Positions 1 to 12,200 of a DNA stretch of 64,000 bases are shown here, one piece after another. The position numbers and the translations under genes were made by a program. The stretch covers positions 113,760,730 through 113,824,729 of the forward strand of contig CM072884.1 in NCBI GenBank assembly GCA_037013685.1. The letters are read 5' to 3'. The DNA is from Acridotheres tristis. Lineage: Eukaryota; Chordata; Aves; Passeriformes; Sturnidae. The notes beneath the pieces are model-generated. The model did no database searches, had not been told where the DNA came from, and saw only the letters and a list, made by a program, of their open reading frames with translations. The first letter of the stretch is position 1, and each line of letters starts with the position of its first letter.

Positions 1-1002
1 TTAAAAATGAAACATTTTTTTTCCATGGTTTTCCCAGAAATTCCACTCATCCTGCCCTTTTGGTCAGTTGTCTCTTCACATCCACCAGCTCAGCTGATTT
101 ATGGCCACACAAAACTTTTTTTTTTTTTTTCCCGTCAGAATTTCTGGCTCAGCTCCATAAAATTCTAAATCAATCCCTGAGGTTCTGATTCCTTCTCCTC
201 CGGGGAAGGGAAGCTTCCAGAAATGTGAATATTCTGGGGAAAGCCTCTGGTTTGAATTCCTGCCCCAAGGGGGTGGAGATGCCTCCCAAACAAAGGATTG
301 AGGAAAAGAACCAAAAGATGCCTCAGGAAAGAAATCCAGCTCAGGAGCCCGGGGTCCATTCTCCCTCTCCCAAATTTTTCCAAGGAGATAAGAAGCTGGG
401 AATATCTGGAATGCTTTTCACCCCTTGTTTTTCCTTCACAGGGAATTTTCTTGCAACTGAAATAACAAAAAAAACAGTGAAATCCTTCCAGTGCCCCCAC
501 ACCAAAGGGGTGGAAGAGGGGAGTGAAAATCCAAGGGATTGTTTGGAAGCTGTTCTGGATGTTCCCTGCTTTCCTGAGAGGAGGAAGGACCCAGAAGAAT
601 TTTATCCTTTTTTTTTTCCCCTTTGATTGTCTTTAATAAGATTTATCCGCTCTTTCTACCCAAGAATTGTCCTGACATCTCTTCCCAGCCAGTTCTGTTG
701 GGAGGACAAGCTGGGAATTGCCAGCAGGTGGGATACAAAAAAAAAACAAAACACTTTGGAATTCTCAGTTTTGGGTTCTTTTTCCACTCCTGCTTTTCCC
801 AACAAAACCCTCCCGTGCATCTCCCGTGTCAGGGATATCAGCACACACCTGGATTCCTGCTCTCACCTGTTTCTCCCTCAAAAACCTGGTCCCAGCTGCT
901 GATTTCCTCATCTGGCATGGTTGGAGCTCTACAGAAAGGCCAACTTTGACCCTGATGGTTCTCTTGGGAACTCCCAGTGCTTTGAAACAGGACTCAAAGT
1001 GT
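1..1002. other. intergenic spacer, no feature recognised
   Basis: I see no exon, RNA gene or recognisable mobile element here. There is a T-rich run near 117-130. The overlapping short reading frames on both strands have no recognisable protein similarity and no exon-like boundaries. Confidence 0.6.
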
Positions 1003-1715
1003 CAGGGAATCCCAGAATGGTTTGGGATGGAAGGGATGTTAAATCCCCCCCAGGAGCCACCCCTGTCATGGCAGGGACACCTCCCACTGTCCCAGTGTCC
1101 AACCTGGAACTGAACATTCCAGGGATCCAGGGGCAGCCACAGCAAATCTGGGAATTCCATCCCAGGGAACAATTCCTAATTCCCAAAATCCCATCAAATC
1201 CTACTCTGAAGCCATTCCCTGGGTGCTGTCCCTCCATTCCCTGGGTGCTGTCCCTCCATTCCCTGGGTGCTGTCCCTCCATCCCCTGGGTGCTGTCCCTC
1301 CATCCCCTGGGTGCTGTCCCTCCATTCCCTGGGTGCTGTCCCTCCATTCCCTGGGTGCTGTCCCTCCATCCCCTGGGTGCTGTCCCTCCATTCCCTGGGT
1401 GCTGTCCCTCCATTCCCTGGGTGCTGTCCCTCCATTCCCTGGGTGCTGTCCCTCCATTCCCTGGGTGCTGTCCCTCCATCCCTTGGCAATTGTCTCTCTC
1501 CATGGTTCCTGCAGCTCCTTCAGGCCCTGCAAGGCCACCCTGAGCTCAGCCCAAAGCTTCTCCTCTCCAGGCTGAACAATCCCAGCTGTGCCAGCCTTTC
1601 CTCCCAGCAGAGCTGCTCCATCCCTCTGCTCATCCTGCTGCCTCCTCTGGGCTCTCTGCAGCAGCTCCAGCTCCTCCCCAAGCTGGGATCCAGGTTTGGA
1701 TGCAGGATCCAGGTG
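1003..1715 (-). mobile_element. CR1 LINE 3' fragment containing a 22-bp tandem array
   Basis: Read on the minus strand, this is the 3' part of a CR1 retrotransposon, 5'-truncated as most avian CR1 copies are. The element's 3' end lies at the low-coordinate side, where the plus strand reads GAATGGTTTGGGATGGAAGG, the reverse complement of the CR1 tail. The copy contains the segment found at 6.1, 51.5, 54.2 and 61.9 kb (AGCAGGATGAGCAGAGGGAT on the sense strand). The body is interrupted at 1206-1487 by a tandem array. Assignment to CR1 rests on remembered consensus features; the subfamily is not determined. Confidence 0.85.
1206..1487. repeat. 22-bp minisatellite inside CR1 (about 13 copies)
   Basis: The unit is 22 bp and contains GGGTGCTGTCCCTCCAT. 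Copies differ mainly at one T/C position (CCATTCC versus CCATCCC). The array is open in several frames because few stop codons can form, which accounts for the long reading frames on both strands. The same unit occupies the same place in CR1 copies elsewhere in the window. Confidence 0.95.
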
Positions 1716-2470
1716 AGCTCTCACCTGGCTCTCACCCAGGGTTGGTTTTTGGGCCACTTCTCCTCAAGACCTGCAGTTTATTTCCCCTTTTCTTTTATTT
1801 TACTGCCTGGCACCAGCTGCAGTTCTCTTTTTCCCCGAAGTGCACCTGGATTGGGAGTTCCTAATGAACAGGATTTTTGTTACTCTTGGCTCAGGAGTGT
1901 GAGCAGCTTGCTCCAACATTTCTCTTTTTTTTTTTAATGTGAGTTTAATAAAGTTTGTTGTGTGCTCAAGCTCTGCTGTTGTCTCCTCACTTGTAGGGAT
2001 GTGGGAAGCTGTGCCAGGAGTTTTCCTATGGAGGTCCAACAAACCCCTGAGCCACGGAGCCAAGGAATAACAGGGCTCCCATGGCCCTAAAGCAGCACTG
2101 GGAGCCTCATTAAAATTGATCTGGAATTCAGCAATTAATCAACACTCACCCAAAACAATGCAGTCGATTAATCAGGCACAAAATGCCCCGTCCAGACCAC
2201 AGGCCCAAGCTTTGGATAAAAACCAAGCCCAAGAGAAACTCTCAGTTCTTGGTCGATAGGGAAGGACCAGGATGTTTCAGCACATGTAATTAGCAATCAA
2301 TTAGTCATTAGAATTGCCCCACCAAGCAATCGTGGAGCACATCCAAGGGCTCTCATTCCCTTTGGATCACTGGGCCCTTATTTCATTATAAAAAGCCCTT
2401 TTGGGATGTGCAAAAGGCAAAGAGTTCCTTCGGGCCCAGGGACTGTGGGGGTCATTCAGTGGGATATCAT
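1716..2470. other. non-repetitive spacer with ATTA-rich block
   Basis: No exon is seen. Between about 2100 and 2400 the sequence is free of recognised repeats and carries many ATTA/TAAT cores (for example AGCAATTAATCAAC and GTAATTAGCAATCAATTAG). This is compatible with, but not proof of, a homeodomain-bound regulatory element. Confidence 0.4.
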
Positions 2471-2995
2471 GGAATTATGGAATTCCTGAGTGGGAATAAA
2501 CCCCCAGGGATCATTGATCCCACCCTGCCCTGCCCAGCCCCCCCAGCAATCCCAGCCCGGGCACCCCTGGCAGCTCCTGGAGCTCCAGGTGAGCGCTCCA
2601 GGTGAGCCCCGAGGGTTTTGTTGCTGTGGAAATGATTCCTCAGCCAGAGGTGTTGGTGCCTCCAGAGGGGCTTTGATGTGGGGGCAGCAATGGTTGGGCT
2701 CATGTGGGAACAGTCCCTGCCCGAGGGCTTTTCACTGCCAGCGCTGGGGGAGCTCCTTGGAATGGAGAAGTTGGAATTGCAGAATATCCCGAGTGGGAAT
2801 AAACCCCCAGGGATCACCCAGTCACAGACCCCCCCCAAAAATCCCAGCCTGGGCATCCCTGGCAGCTCCTGGAGCTCTGTGCCCATTCCCTGGGGAGCCT
2901 GGGCAGTGCCAGCACCCTCTGGGGGAAGAGCCTTGCCCTAAAATCCATCCTAAATCCCTCCTGGCCCAGCTCCAGCCTCTCCCTGGGTGCTGTCA
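2471..2995 (-). repeat. direct duplication, copy 1 (CR1-derived composite)
   Basis: This segment recurs almost base for base at 4988-5512, a constant offset of about 2517 bp. It includes two CR1 fragments in minus orientation (each beginning near GAGTGGGAATAAACCCCCAG on the plus strand). Between them is about 190 bp of apparently non-CR1 sequence, which argues that the whole composite was duplicated. The two copies part company after CTCCCTGGGTGCTGTC. Confidence 0.9.
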
Positions 2996-3199
2996 GAGAT
3001 CAGAGCTGTCCCTCTGAGGAGCTGCAGCCCCGGGGAGCTCTGAGTCCCCTCAGCTCCTCTGCTCCCAGTCCTCGAGGATTTTCCCTTTCCTTGGTGGGAA
3101 ATCCACCCTTCCTGCACAAATCCCAAACTTCCTGGGGATTCCAGACCCCACATCAGACAGAGAGAGGAGGGACACGTCCTCCATGGACTGTCCCAAGCA

Positions 3200-3405
3200 G
3201 GGCTGGATGGGATTTTGGGAATTAGGAATTGTTCCCTGGGAGGGGCTGGGATGGAATTCCCAGATTTGCTGTGGCTGCCCCTGGATCCCTGGAATGTTCA
3301 GTTCCAGGTTGGACACTGGGACAGTGGGAGGTGTCCCTGCCATGGCAGGGCTGGGATGGATGGGATTTGAGGTCCCTTCCAACCCAAACCAGTCCATAAT
3401 TCTGT
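3200..3405 (+). mobile_element. CR1 LINE 3' end fragment
   Basis: This is a short CR1 tail in plus orientation, running from GGATGGGATTTTGGGAATTA to the terminal block GGTCCCTTCCAACCCAAACC. It is 5'-truncated and has no coding capacity. Confidence 0.85.
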
Positions 3406-4987
3406 TTTTCTTTTCTTCCTTTTGGAAGCTGAATTCTCTGGCATTTTTTCGTGTTTCCCTGTTCGTGCCTGGAGATCCAGGACCTGCCAGGATCAGCCTG
3501 GGCCTGGATTTTCCAACCCTGATGGGGTGTCCATAATTCTAATGTCACCTTTCCATTCCATGCCCCACTCCTGTGATGCCTTTAGGCAAAGCTTCCCAGA
3601 AATCCTCCAGGCAGGAACTTAACCCATGAGGGCTGGAAAACAGACACAGGTCAAGTATCTCACCCCTAAAAAAATCAATTCATAATGGGAAAAAGAGGAA
3701 AAGAAAGGAACTTTGCCCCCTGGAATGTGAACCTCTACTCCCATACTCAGTGGCAGGAATTCTGTGGGAATCTGTGCTGGGTGCTGCCCAAATTTAGGGT
3801 TTTCCATGAAATCTGATTGCTATTCAGCAATTTCCTTGCAAAATCCACATTGTCCTGGAGAGTTAAACCAGGAGCACCCAGGAGCTGCTGCTTCAGGAAG
3901 GATGAGCTTAAACATTGGGATGGCTGGGTGGAATTCTGGGTGAAATGGACTGTGGGACCCCATACCCAAAAAAAAAAATGAAAGCAAGGCAGTGCCTGAA
4001 CTGGGAATTAGGAATCCTTCTGGGGAAACCCTGCAGTGCTGGGGAGTGCTGCTGGTCCTTAGGGGAATTCACCAGCTGGGAAAGCCTTTCCTGCTTCCAA
4101 AGGCTGAGCTTTGGATCTGGGATCCCCCTGGGCCCCCCAGGTGAGCCCAAGGTGCCTGTGCAGCCCCAGGGTTGGCACCATGGCCCCCCTAACCCAGGGA
4201 AAACTGCAGGAAGGGAGCTCAGCCAGCTGCCTCAGGGGCTTTTTTATGTCCCTGCCTTTCAGATGGACACCAAAAAAAAAAAAAAAAAAAAAAAGGCAAA
4301 AATAAAATCCTTGGCCCCTCCTTTGTGAGGAGAACAGCCTGGGAATATTTATTATTAAAAGGAGTGATGGAGCAGTTTCCATTCTTCCATTGTTCCTGCT
4401 TTTTTCTTCTTTTCTCCTTGTAAAAATACCCGAATAAAAGCAATTTATTAAGAACTGGCGTGGCTTCAAAATAGTTCCCCTTAATGTGAATGCTCTTAGT
4501 GACACTGTAAAATTTATTTACAGTTTCTCTTTTTGCTCATTGTTTGGATGGACCATAGGACACCAATAAAAAAAATCAAGGAATTATTTATCCTAAGCAG
4601 ATGGAGCAGATGGAGCATTGGTGATAAGCAGCAGCTGGGCCTGATAAGCTGCCTTTGACTCGGGGTTTTCTTCATTTTTTGGAGCATTTTTTTTTCTGTC
4701 ATCCAGCTCTCTTGGTATTAAAGGGAGGTTAAATGTGGAAATCTAAGTCCATATTACTGAAAGAGTGAAGAATAAAGGATGAGCATCACCCCCAAAGTGC
4801 TCCCTGAGCATCCTTGTGACTCCTGATGCCTTTCCCCACTTGGAAAGAAAAGCAAGACTGAAAAATAAAATCACAAAACCAAGGAGGGTTAAAAGCTCAG
4901 TGTGGAAAACCCCAACAGAGTGAGCAGGGAGTGGAAACCTTGCCTGGATTCACCTCCAGAGATGTCCCTCCAGGGATGCCAAATAAT
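3406..4987. other. intergenic spacer
   Basis: No gene or mobile element is recognised. A pure A run of about 22 bases lies at 4272-4293. A few AATAAA hexamers occur but are not linked to a recognisable gene. Confidence 0.55.
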
Positions 4988-5512
4988 GGAATTATGGAAT
5001 TCCTGAGTGGGAATAAACCCCCAGGGATCATTGATCCCACCCTGCCCTGCCCAGCCCCCCCAGCAATCCCAGCCCGGGCACCCCTGGCAGCTCCTGGAGC
5101 TCCAGGTGAGCGCTCCAGGTGAGCCCCGAGGGTTTTGTTGCTGTGGAAATGATTCCTCAGCCAGAGGTGTTGGTGCCTCCAGAGGGGCTTTGATGTGGGG
5201 GCAGCAATGGTTGGGCTCATGTGGGAACAGTCCCTGCCCGAGGGCTTTTCACTGCCAGCGCTGGGGGAGCTCCTTGGAATGGAGAAGTTGGAATTGCAGA
5301 ATATCCCGAGTGGGAATAAACCCCCAGGGATCACCCAGTCACAGACCCCCCCAAAAATCCCAGCCTGGGCATCCCTGGCAGCTCCTGGAGCTCTGTGCCC
5401 ATTCCCTGGGGAGCCTGGGCAGTGCCCAGCACCCTCTGGGGGAAGAGCCTTGCCCTAAAATCCATCCTAAATCCCTCCTGGCCCAGCTCCAGCCTCTCCC
5501 TGGGTGCTGTCC
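4988..5512 (-). repeat. direct duplication, copy 2 (CR1-derived composite)
   Basis: This is the second copy of the 2471-2995 segment, in the same orientation and with very few differences (one indel in a C run and one indel near the 3' side). After 5512 the sequence continues as different flanking DNA. Confidence 0.9.
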
Positions 5513-6066
5513 CTGTGCAGGCAGTCAAGGACACAGAATTCCCACCTACAGGAGTTCCATGCTGGATTCATGATCCCTTCTCCCAGGAAGGAGCCAGGCC
5601 TGGCTGTGGGTGGTCTGAGTCACTCATCCCTCTCCAGCCAAGGACATCAGGGCAGGATCCAGCTGGACACTCCTGCCCACAATCCCTTCCATTGATGTCA
5701 TTTGGAATATCCTAGAAAGGATCCATTGAACTGCGAGGGGAAGAAGAGGTGGATGGAAACAGAGAAAACAAAACTGCCACAATCAATTTGGTCACAAATT
5801 GTCCCGGGGAGAAAGCTGGGCCAGGTGCAGGGCTGTGATTAGGATCGAGGGTTGGGAATGGCTCCAAGGGATTCAGCTGAGCTGGCTGCAGGGGCTTTGG
5901 GGGCTGCAGACAATGAGGTCACTCATTCATCCTCAAACCTTCACCTTCCTGGCACATGAGTCATGGACTGGGGAAGGTCAGAGCCTTGGATTCTTGGACT
6001 AGAACAGAAGAACGAGATTATTGTGGGCTGAGACCCATCTTGGGATCAGCAAAGGGATTGGGATTG
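5513..6066. other. intergenic spacer
   Basis: No exon, RNA gene or mobile element is recognised in this stretch. Confidence 0.5.
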
Positions 6067-6670
6067 TGTCCCTGTGCCCCCTCAGGTGTGACCCCACCTG
6101 GATCCTGCATCCAAACCTGGATCCCAGCTCGGGGAGGAGCTGGAGCTGCTGCAGAGAGCCCAGAGGAGGCAGCAGGATGAGCAGAGGGATGGAGCAGCTC
6201 TGCTGGGAGGAAAGGCTGGCACAGCTGGGATTGTTCAGCCTGGAGAGGAGAAGCTTTGGGCTGAGCTCAGGGTGGCCTTGCAGGGCCTGAAGGAGCTGCA
6301 GGAACCATGGAGAGAGACAATTGCCAAGGGATGGAGGGACAGCACCCAGGGAATGGAGGGACAGCACCCAGGGGATGGAGGGACAGGAACAGGGAATGGA
6401 GGGACAGCACCCAGGGAATGGAGGGACAGCACCCAGGGAATGGAGGGACAGCACCCAGGGAATGGCTTCAGAGCAGGATTTGATGGGATTTTGGGAATTA
6501 GGAATTGTTCCCTGGGATGGAATTCCCAGATTTGCTGTGGCTGCCCCTGGATCCCTGGAATGTTCAGTTCCAGGTTGGACACTGGGACAGTGGGAGGTGT
6601 CCCTGCCATGGCAGGGCTGGCACTGGATGATCTTTAAGATCCTTTCCATCCCAACTAATTCCATGGTTCT
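6067..6670 (+). mobile_element. CR1 LINE 3' fragment containing a 22-bp tandem array
   Basis: This CR1 copy lies in plus orientation and ends with the canonical tail (ATCCTTTCCATCCCAACTAA, then ATTCCATGG). It matches the copies at 1.0, 51.5, 54.2 and 61.9 kb. The internal 22-bp array (6327-6466, about six units) contains one shortened unit (GGGACAGGAACAGGGAATGG). Confidence 0.88.
6327..6466. repeat. 22-bp minisatellite inside CR1 (about 6 copies)
   Basis: The units carry GGGACAGCACCCAGGGAATG, the reverse complement of the array at 1206-1487. The array sits between the same CR1 flanks: GACAATTGCCAAGGGATGG upstream and GATTTGATGGGATTTTGGG downstream. Confidence 0.93.
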
Positions 6671-8157
6671 CTGTCTGCCCTGCCCTTCTTTACTCTCCAC
6701 CCTTTCCCTTTTCCCACATCTGGGGCAGGACAATCCCATCACTAAATTCCTCCAGGGTGAAAAGGAGGCTCTGGGTGCTGGGAAACACCTCAGGGAGCTT
6801 CACATAACCCAGAGCTGGGATGCTGCTGGAATTCTGGAATTCCAGCGTGCTGCCAGCGGTTCCTCCTGGCGCTGGGGTGTCCCCAGGTGCTCAAACCCAG
6901 AGGTTTCCAGTGAAATTCCACCCAGGACTTTCTGTTTCCATACAGCTGCAATTCCAGTTGGTTTCTCCTCCTCCTCTGCAGGATCTGGCTGTGCCCCTGG
7001 ATCACGTTTGGAAGAACATCCAGCAGAAGTTGCCCAGCACTCCTGGAGCTGCTGGTGGCTGTGCTGGGAGCACACCAGGGGCAATATTTGCTTCCAATTC
7101 CAAAGAGGAAGCTCCAAGCGGCTCCAGCTTGCAGGGAGTGTGGGATGTGGGAACAGGAGATGCTGGGATGGTGCTGCAGGACTCCTCCACCCTCCAGGGA
7201 GGAGCTGCTCCCACCTGGGGAAATGAATTTTGGCTTTTCCAGGGAAGGGAGCTGGGTGGTGCTGGCAGGAAGGGGGGCACCAGCCCTCAGTCCATCATCT
7301 CTGCCTGCTTTAATTGGATTTTGTGATCCAAACAATCCCGTGGAAACGTTGATGATGTTATTTGAAGGGGGACATAAAGACATTTTGCTTTCCTTCTATA
7401 ACAAAACCCCAATTGGCACTTCCAGGGTCACCAGTCCCATGGGATTTTCGGGAGGATCAGCTTCCAGAGGGGGAGGTTTCTTTTCCAGAGGGGGATTTAG
7501 CAGCAGGATGAGACCAAGGGAGGCCCAGCAGGGCTGGAAGGTTTTTCCTCTCCTGAGCAGCCACCAAGCCAAGGGTGGCTTCCTGCACCAGGGGACCACA
7601 GCCAGCTCCTGGTGTGGGTGAACTCCCCAAACAAAGCTCCCATCCCAGGACTTCAAACCCATCCAGAAAATGGGAATCCAGGCAGGATTCACAATTCACA
7701 ACTGGCATCTCAACGATACTCTTGAGATGAGCACTTTTTAAAGTGATAATTAAAAAAATTCCAACCCAGAGGGATGTGAGAGGAAATTCGGGGCATGGAG
7801 GGGACATTCCAGTCATTCCTGAAGCAGCAGCTTTGGCTCCTTTTAACTGGGGAGTTTTCTTGACCAAATTTGCAGGATAAGGAGAGAAGTTCCATCTTTC
7901 CAAAGGCCAGTCTGTGCTGCCACCAGTGCCACATAAACCCAGCTGGCTCCAAGCCTGCAGATGCAGCAGCAGCAGCAATGCTCAGATGATGCAGTAACAA
8001 AATAATTTGGTTATTTCACAGACTCGGGTCATATTGAATAAACAGGATATAAATACATTTAAAAATACAGGATCATTTGCCTATTGGATATTTACAAATG
8101 ATAGGATAAATCCATAGGATATTTTTTAAAGTGTATTTTAAGTGTTTAATAATAATA
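6671..8157. other. intergenic spacer
   Basis: I find no recognisable exon or mobile element. Overlapping frames on both strands (for example 6321-7226) have no recognisable similarity, and the longest run out of the preceding CR1 array. Confidence 0.5.
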
Positions 8158-8330
8158 TGCCGCTCTGGGCACCCTGTGCCAGCCCTGCCCACCCTGCCAG
8201 GGAACAATTCCTAATTCCCAAAATCCCATCCAGCCCTGCCCTGTGGCAGTGGGAAGCCACTCCCTGTGTCCCTCCAGCCTTTGTCCAAATCCCTCTCCAG
8301 CTCTCCTGGAGCAGCTCTGCTGCAGCTGAA
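8158..8330 (-). mobile_element. CR1 LINE fragment
   Basis: The plus strand reads CCAGGGAACAATTCCTAATT and then CCCAAAATCCCATCCAGCCC, the antisense of the CR1 region that hosts the 22-bp array in other copies. No array is present here, so this copy is a useful unexpanded comparator. Confidence 0.8.
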
Positions 8331-8993
8331 GTTCCTCCCCAGGATTCTCGGTTTCCCTGCTCTGAAGGGCTGCCACACATCTGGTATTTTGGTTATTTAT
8401 CTGTCACTCCTCTCCCCCCTGGGAATGGCCCCTTTCCCACCTGGAAATGGTGACTTGGCAGCTCCCAAGTTTTCCTGAGAGCTTCCAGCTGCCTGGATGT
8501 CAGCCTGGACCAGAAGGTGCTGCTTCATTTTGGTCAGGGAGCAGAGCAGCACAAAAAGGGGTTTGTTGAGACCCTGGGTGTGTTTTGCTTTTCCAGGGAA
8601 GCTGGGCCGTGGATCTCCCTCATGTCCAGGTGCAAAAGATGGATTTAGTGCTCGTGTGTGGGGTGTAAGTGATAAATTCAGCATTCCTGGCTCTCAGGGA
8701 GGATGAGGAGGCATCTCCAGAAGGTTTTGGGGAGTTCCAGTGCTGGTCAGGGGCTCTGGGAACAGTTCCAAGCCCAAAGAAGGACAAACATCCCAGGTGG
8801 GAGCACATCCCTCATGTCCTGCTGGGCTCCTCGGAGTCCCAGTCCAGCTGTTCCCAGCTTTGGGACAAATCCCAAAGATCCCAGAGTCCCTCTGCAGGTG
8901 AGGTGAGGCCAGCAGGAGGGACCCTACAACTGCCAGGGCCACTCTGGGCTGGATGTGACCAGGATTTGGCCACGTGAGCCACACAAACTCAGG

Positions 8994-9562
8994 GGTGGAG
9001 CAGGGACATTTCCCCATTTGGGATTCCCCACAATCCCCAGGGGTGGGGCAGGGACATTTCCCCATTTGGGATTCCTCACAATCCCCAGGGATGGAGCAGG
9101 GACATTTCCCCATTTGGGATTCCCCACATTTCCCAGGGATGGAGCAGGGACATTTCCCCATTTGGGATTCCCAAAATCCCCAGGGATGGAGCAGGGACAT
9201 TTCCCCATTTGGGATTCCCCACAATCCCCAGGGATGGAGCAGGGACATTTCCCCATTTGGGATTCCCCACAGTCCCCAGGGATGGAGCAGGGACATTTCC
9301 CCATTTGGGATTCCCCAAAATCCCCAGGGATGGAGCAGGGACATTTCCCCATTTGGGATTCCTCACATTTCCCAGGGATGGAGCAGGGACATTTCCCCAT
9401 TTTGGATTCCTCACATTTCCCAGGGATGGAGCAGGGACATTTCCCCATTTGGGATTCTCAAAATCCCCAGGGATGGAGCAGGGACATTTCCCCATTTTGG
9501 ATTCCTCACATTTCCCAGGGATGGAGCAGGGACATTTCCCCGTTTGGGATTCCCTCTTTCCC
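8994..9562. repeat. 46-48-bp minisatellite (about 12 copies)
   Basis: Units share GGGACATTTCCCCATTTGGG and differ in the linker (CCCCACAATCCCCAG, CCTCACATTTCCCAG or CCAAAATCCCCAG). Periods read from the sequence are 48, 48, 48 and 47 bp at the start of the array. The three linker classes are interspersed rather than blocked. I could not link the unit to CR1. Confidence 0.93.
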
Positions 9563-10436
9563 CACCCTGCAGTGCCCATTTCTCTTGGAATCTGCAGCTC
9601 CAGAGGGTTCCCACCAGGGAGTTAAGTGGTCAAAGCCATTCCAACAGTCACCTGGGCTGGTTCTGCTGGAATTCTGAGATTATTCCTTTTCTCTCTTGCT
9701 GGGCCACAGATAAATCCAGAGAAGAAAAAGAATCTGCTTTAACAGCAGCCCATGATGAACTTGTTCCTCTTTCTCTTTCAGTCTTCACTTGCCTACAGGA
9801 TCCTCCTTTCCATGAGCTGGAATTTTCTTTTTGATTCCCCCTTCAGGAACCACAAAAAGCCCCAGCACTGAAGGAACCCAGTTAAGGCCTTCCAGGAGCT
9901 GAAGCCAACAAGGAGATGGAGAGAAAAATCAAAGGAGTGGAACAGGCAGAGTGGATTTGTGCTGCGTGTTCCTTGTTATGGAAAACCCATCAGAAAGAGG
10001 GGGAATAAACAAAGGAATTTGGGGCCCCAGCAGTGCAAATAAAAGCATTGTTAGCTGGGATGGGTGTTTGGGTTTCTCCCTTCCTTTGGGAGCTGCTGCA
10101 GAGGAAGCAGATTAGGGATTGCCAGCTCTGGCAAAATCGACCTGGTGGCATCATAATGACCTCATTATGGGCTGTAAATGAGCTCACGGCTTAATTATGT
10201 GTTCAGGGGAAAAAACACCTCAGGAGCTGCCCACAGGTGTGGGGTTAACCCTTTCCTTGCTGGGATCCAGCTCCGGCCAAACCTCGTCACTCTGGGAGCC
10301 GGGAAAGGCTCGGATCCAACAGCTGTGGAGGCTGAGAGCAGCTGGATTTCCTTGTGTCCATCTGCAATGCAAACACAAACCCTCACTTTGTTTGTTTGTT
10401 TGCCTGGCTGCTGCTGACTGGGAGTCACAGGATCCC
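9563..10436. other. intergenic spacer
   Basis: No gene is recognised. A stretch near 10,130-10,200 contains several TAAT/ATTA cores but nothing further can be said about it. Confidence 0.5.
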
Positions 10437-11414
10437 AAATCCCCGGGGCTGGCAAAGCCCTCCCAGCCCCTGCAGTCCCAGCTGTGCCCCATGGCCACCT
10501 TGGCACCCTGAGTGCCACCTCCAGGTGCCACCTGCAGGGATGGGCACTCCAAAGCTCCCTGGGCAGCCCCTGCCAAGGCCTGAGCTCCCTTTCCATGGGG
10601 AAATTCCTGCTGCTGTCCAAGCTGAGCCTGCCCTGGCCCAGCCTGAGGCCGTTCCCTCTCCTCCTGTCCCTGTTCCCTGGAGCAGAGCCCGACCCCCCCT
10701 CCCTGCCCCTCCTGCCAGGGACTTGTGCAGAGCCACAAGGTCCCCCCTGAGCCTCCTTTTCTCCAGCCTCAGCCCCTTCCCAGCTCCCTCAGCCCCTCCT
10801 GGGGCTCCAGCCCCTTCCCAGCTCCGTTCCCTGCCCTGGGCACCTCCAGCCCCTCCAGGGCTCTCCTGCAGGAGCCACAACTGGACACAGCCCTCGAGGG
10901 TCTCAGTGCCAGCACAGAGGGACAATCCCTGCCCTTGGAGGACAATCCCTGCCCTGGGGGACAATCCCAGCCTTTGGGGACAATCCCTGCCCTTGGGGAC
11001 AATCCCAGCACAGAGGGACAATCCCAGCCCTGGGGGACAATCCCTGCCCTGCTCCTGCTGCTGCCAGGGAGAAATTCCAGCAGATCCTCCCCCTCTGGAA
11101 TAAAAGGCTTTCCAAGCCCCTCCTTTACTTTTCCCTCGTTCCTTTACAGCAAACATTCCCTGGTGGAAAATGAGATTCCAGAGGAGCCCAAACCCTTCTG
11201 CCCAAACCAATTCCCTGCCCACCTTGCCCATGGCTCCTCCACTGGACCTGGGCTCTTCCCATCCTCCTCACAATTCCTATTCCCTCATCCCTGCTTCCAT
11301 CACTTTTTGCCTCTCCTCTTCTGTTCCTTAAGTCTCAATATCACTTTTCACATTTGGATTATGGAGAAATCTCCCAGAATGTCCTTGTTAGCCATAGAAA
11401 TCTCTTCCCTGTCT
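10437..11414 (-). repeat. inverted duplication, left arm (CR1 plus 19-bp array plus unique DNA)
   Basis: This arm is the reverse complement of 17,163-18,312. In order it holds a CR1 fragment in minus orientation (10,437 to about 10,910), a 19-bp array (10,917-11,052), and about 350 bp that matches no other repeat in the window (11,065-11,414). The unique part is shared with the other arm, so this is a duplicated segment rather than two independent CR1 insertions. The arms differ chiefly in array length. Confidence 0.88.
10917..11052. repeat. 19-bp minisatellite (about 7 copies)
   Basis: The 19-bp unit reads GGGACAATCCCAGCCCTGG with CTGCCCTTGG, CAGCCTTTGG and CAGCACAGA variants. The reverse complement forms the arrays at 17,044-17,172 and 17,530-17,835. 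Confidence 0.9.
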
Positions 11415-11745
11415 TCTCCAGTTTTCTGGGCGTGACAATATGGATATTTGGAATGAGAACACAGAAGCATGGGATACACAGGACATTCTGCAAAGCCACC
11501 ATTTCCCAAACACTTTCATTATGTGGGAAGAGCAGGAATGAAGCACTTGTTGAGGCATCTCTGCTCTGGCTCACAACTCTGAGGTTCCTCTGCCAGGAGA
11601 GGTCCTGGGCAATGCAAGATCCCAGTCAGGCACAATTTTCTGGAAGTATTGATGCAGTGGGAACCTCTGGGATGGACAAAAGCATGGCCAGGTCTCCCTG
11701 TATCTACCACAAATCCAGAAAGCCAAACAAACTCAACAAGTCCTG

Positions 11746-11817
11746 AAAATATCCTAAATATCCCAAAAATATCCTAAATATCCCAAAAATATCCTAAATA
11801 TCCCAAAAATATCCTCA
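11746..11817. repeat. 20-bp AT-rich tandem repeat (about 3.6 copies)
   Basis: The unit AAAATATCCTAAATATCCCA is repeated perfectly three times, with a partial fourth copy. Confidence 0.9.
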
Positions 11818-11984
11818 ATCCAGGCAGAATTTGGAGGCAGAAGAAGAGGTTGTGTTCTGGAAAATCTGAGAACATGGGGAACAAAATCACCTTTAGCATA
11901 CAGACATTGTTGTTCCATGGATAACTGAGATTATGGATCCTCCTTTCTCATGGATTTGTATCTGGAGGCTGATTTTGCTCTGGA

Positions 11985-12200
11985 GTGGCAGGGCTGGATG
12001 GGATATTGGGCAGGAATTGTTCCCTGGGAGGGTGGGGAGGAATAAAATTCCCAGAGCACTTCCAGGCTGCCCCTGGCACCCTGGCAGTGCCCAAGGCCAG
12101 GTTGGAAAGGGCTTGGAGCAGCCTGGGACAGTGGGAGTGGGACAGGGTAGGACTGGATGGGATTTAAGGTCGCTCTCAGCCCAAAGCAGTCTGGAATTCT
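11985..12200 (+). mobile_element. CR1 LINE 3' end fragment
   Basis: This is a plus-oriented CR1 tail with GGCAGGAATTGTTCCCTGGG, CAGTGCCCAAGGCCAGGTTG and a diverged terminal block (AAGGTCGCTCTCAGCCCAAA). It is more diverged than neighbouring copies. Confidence 0.78.
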
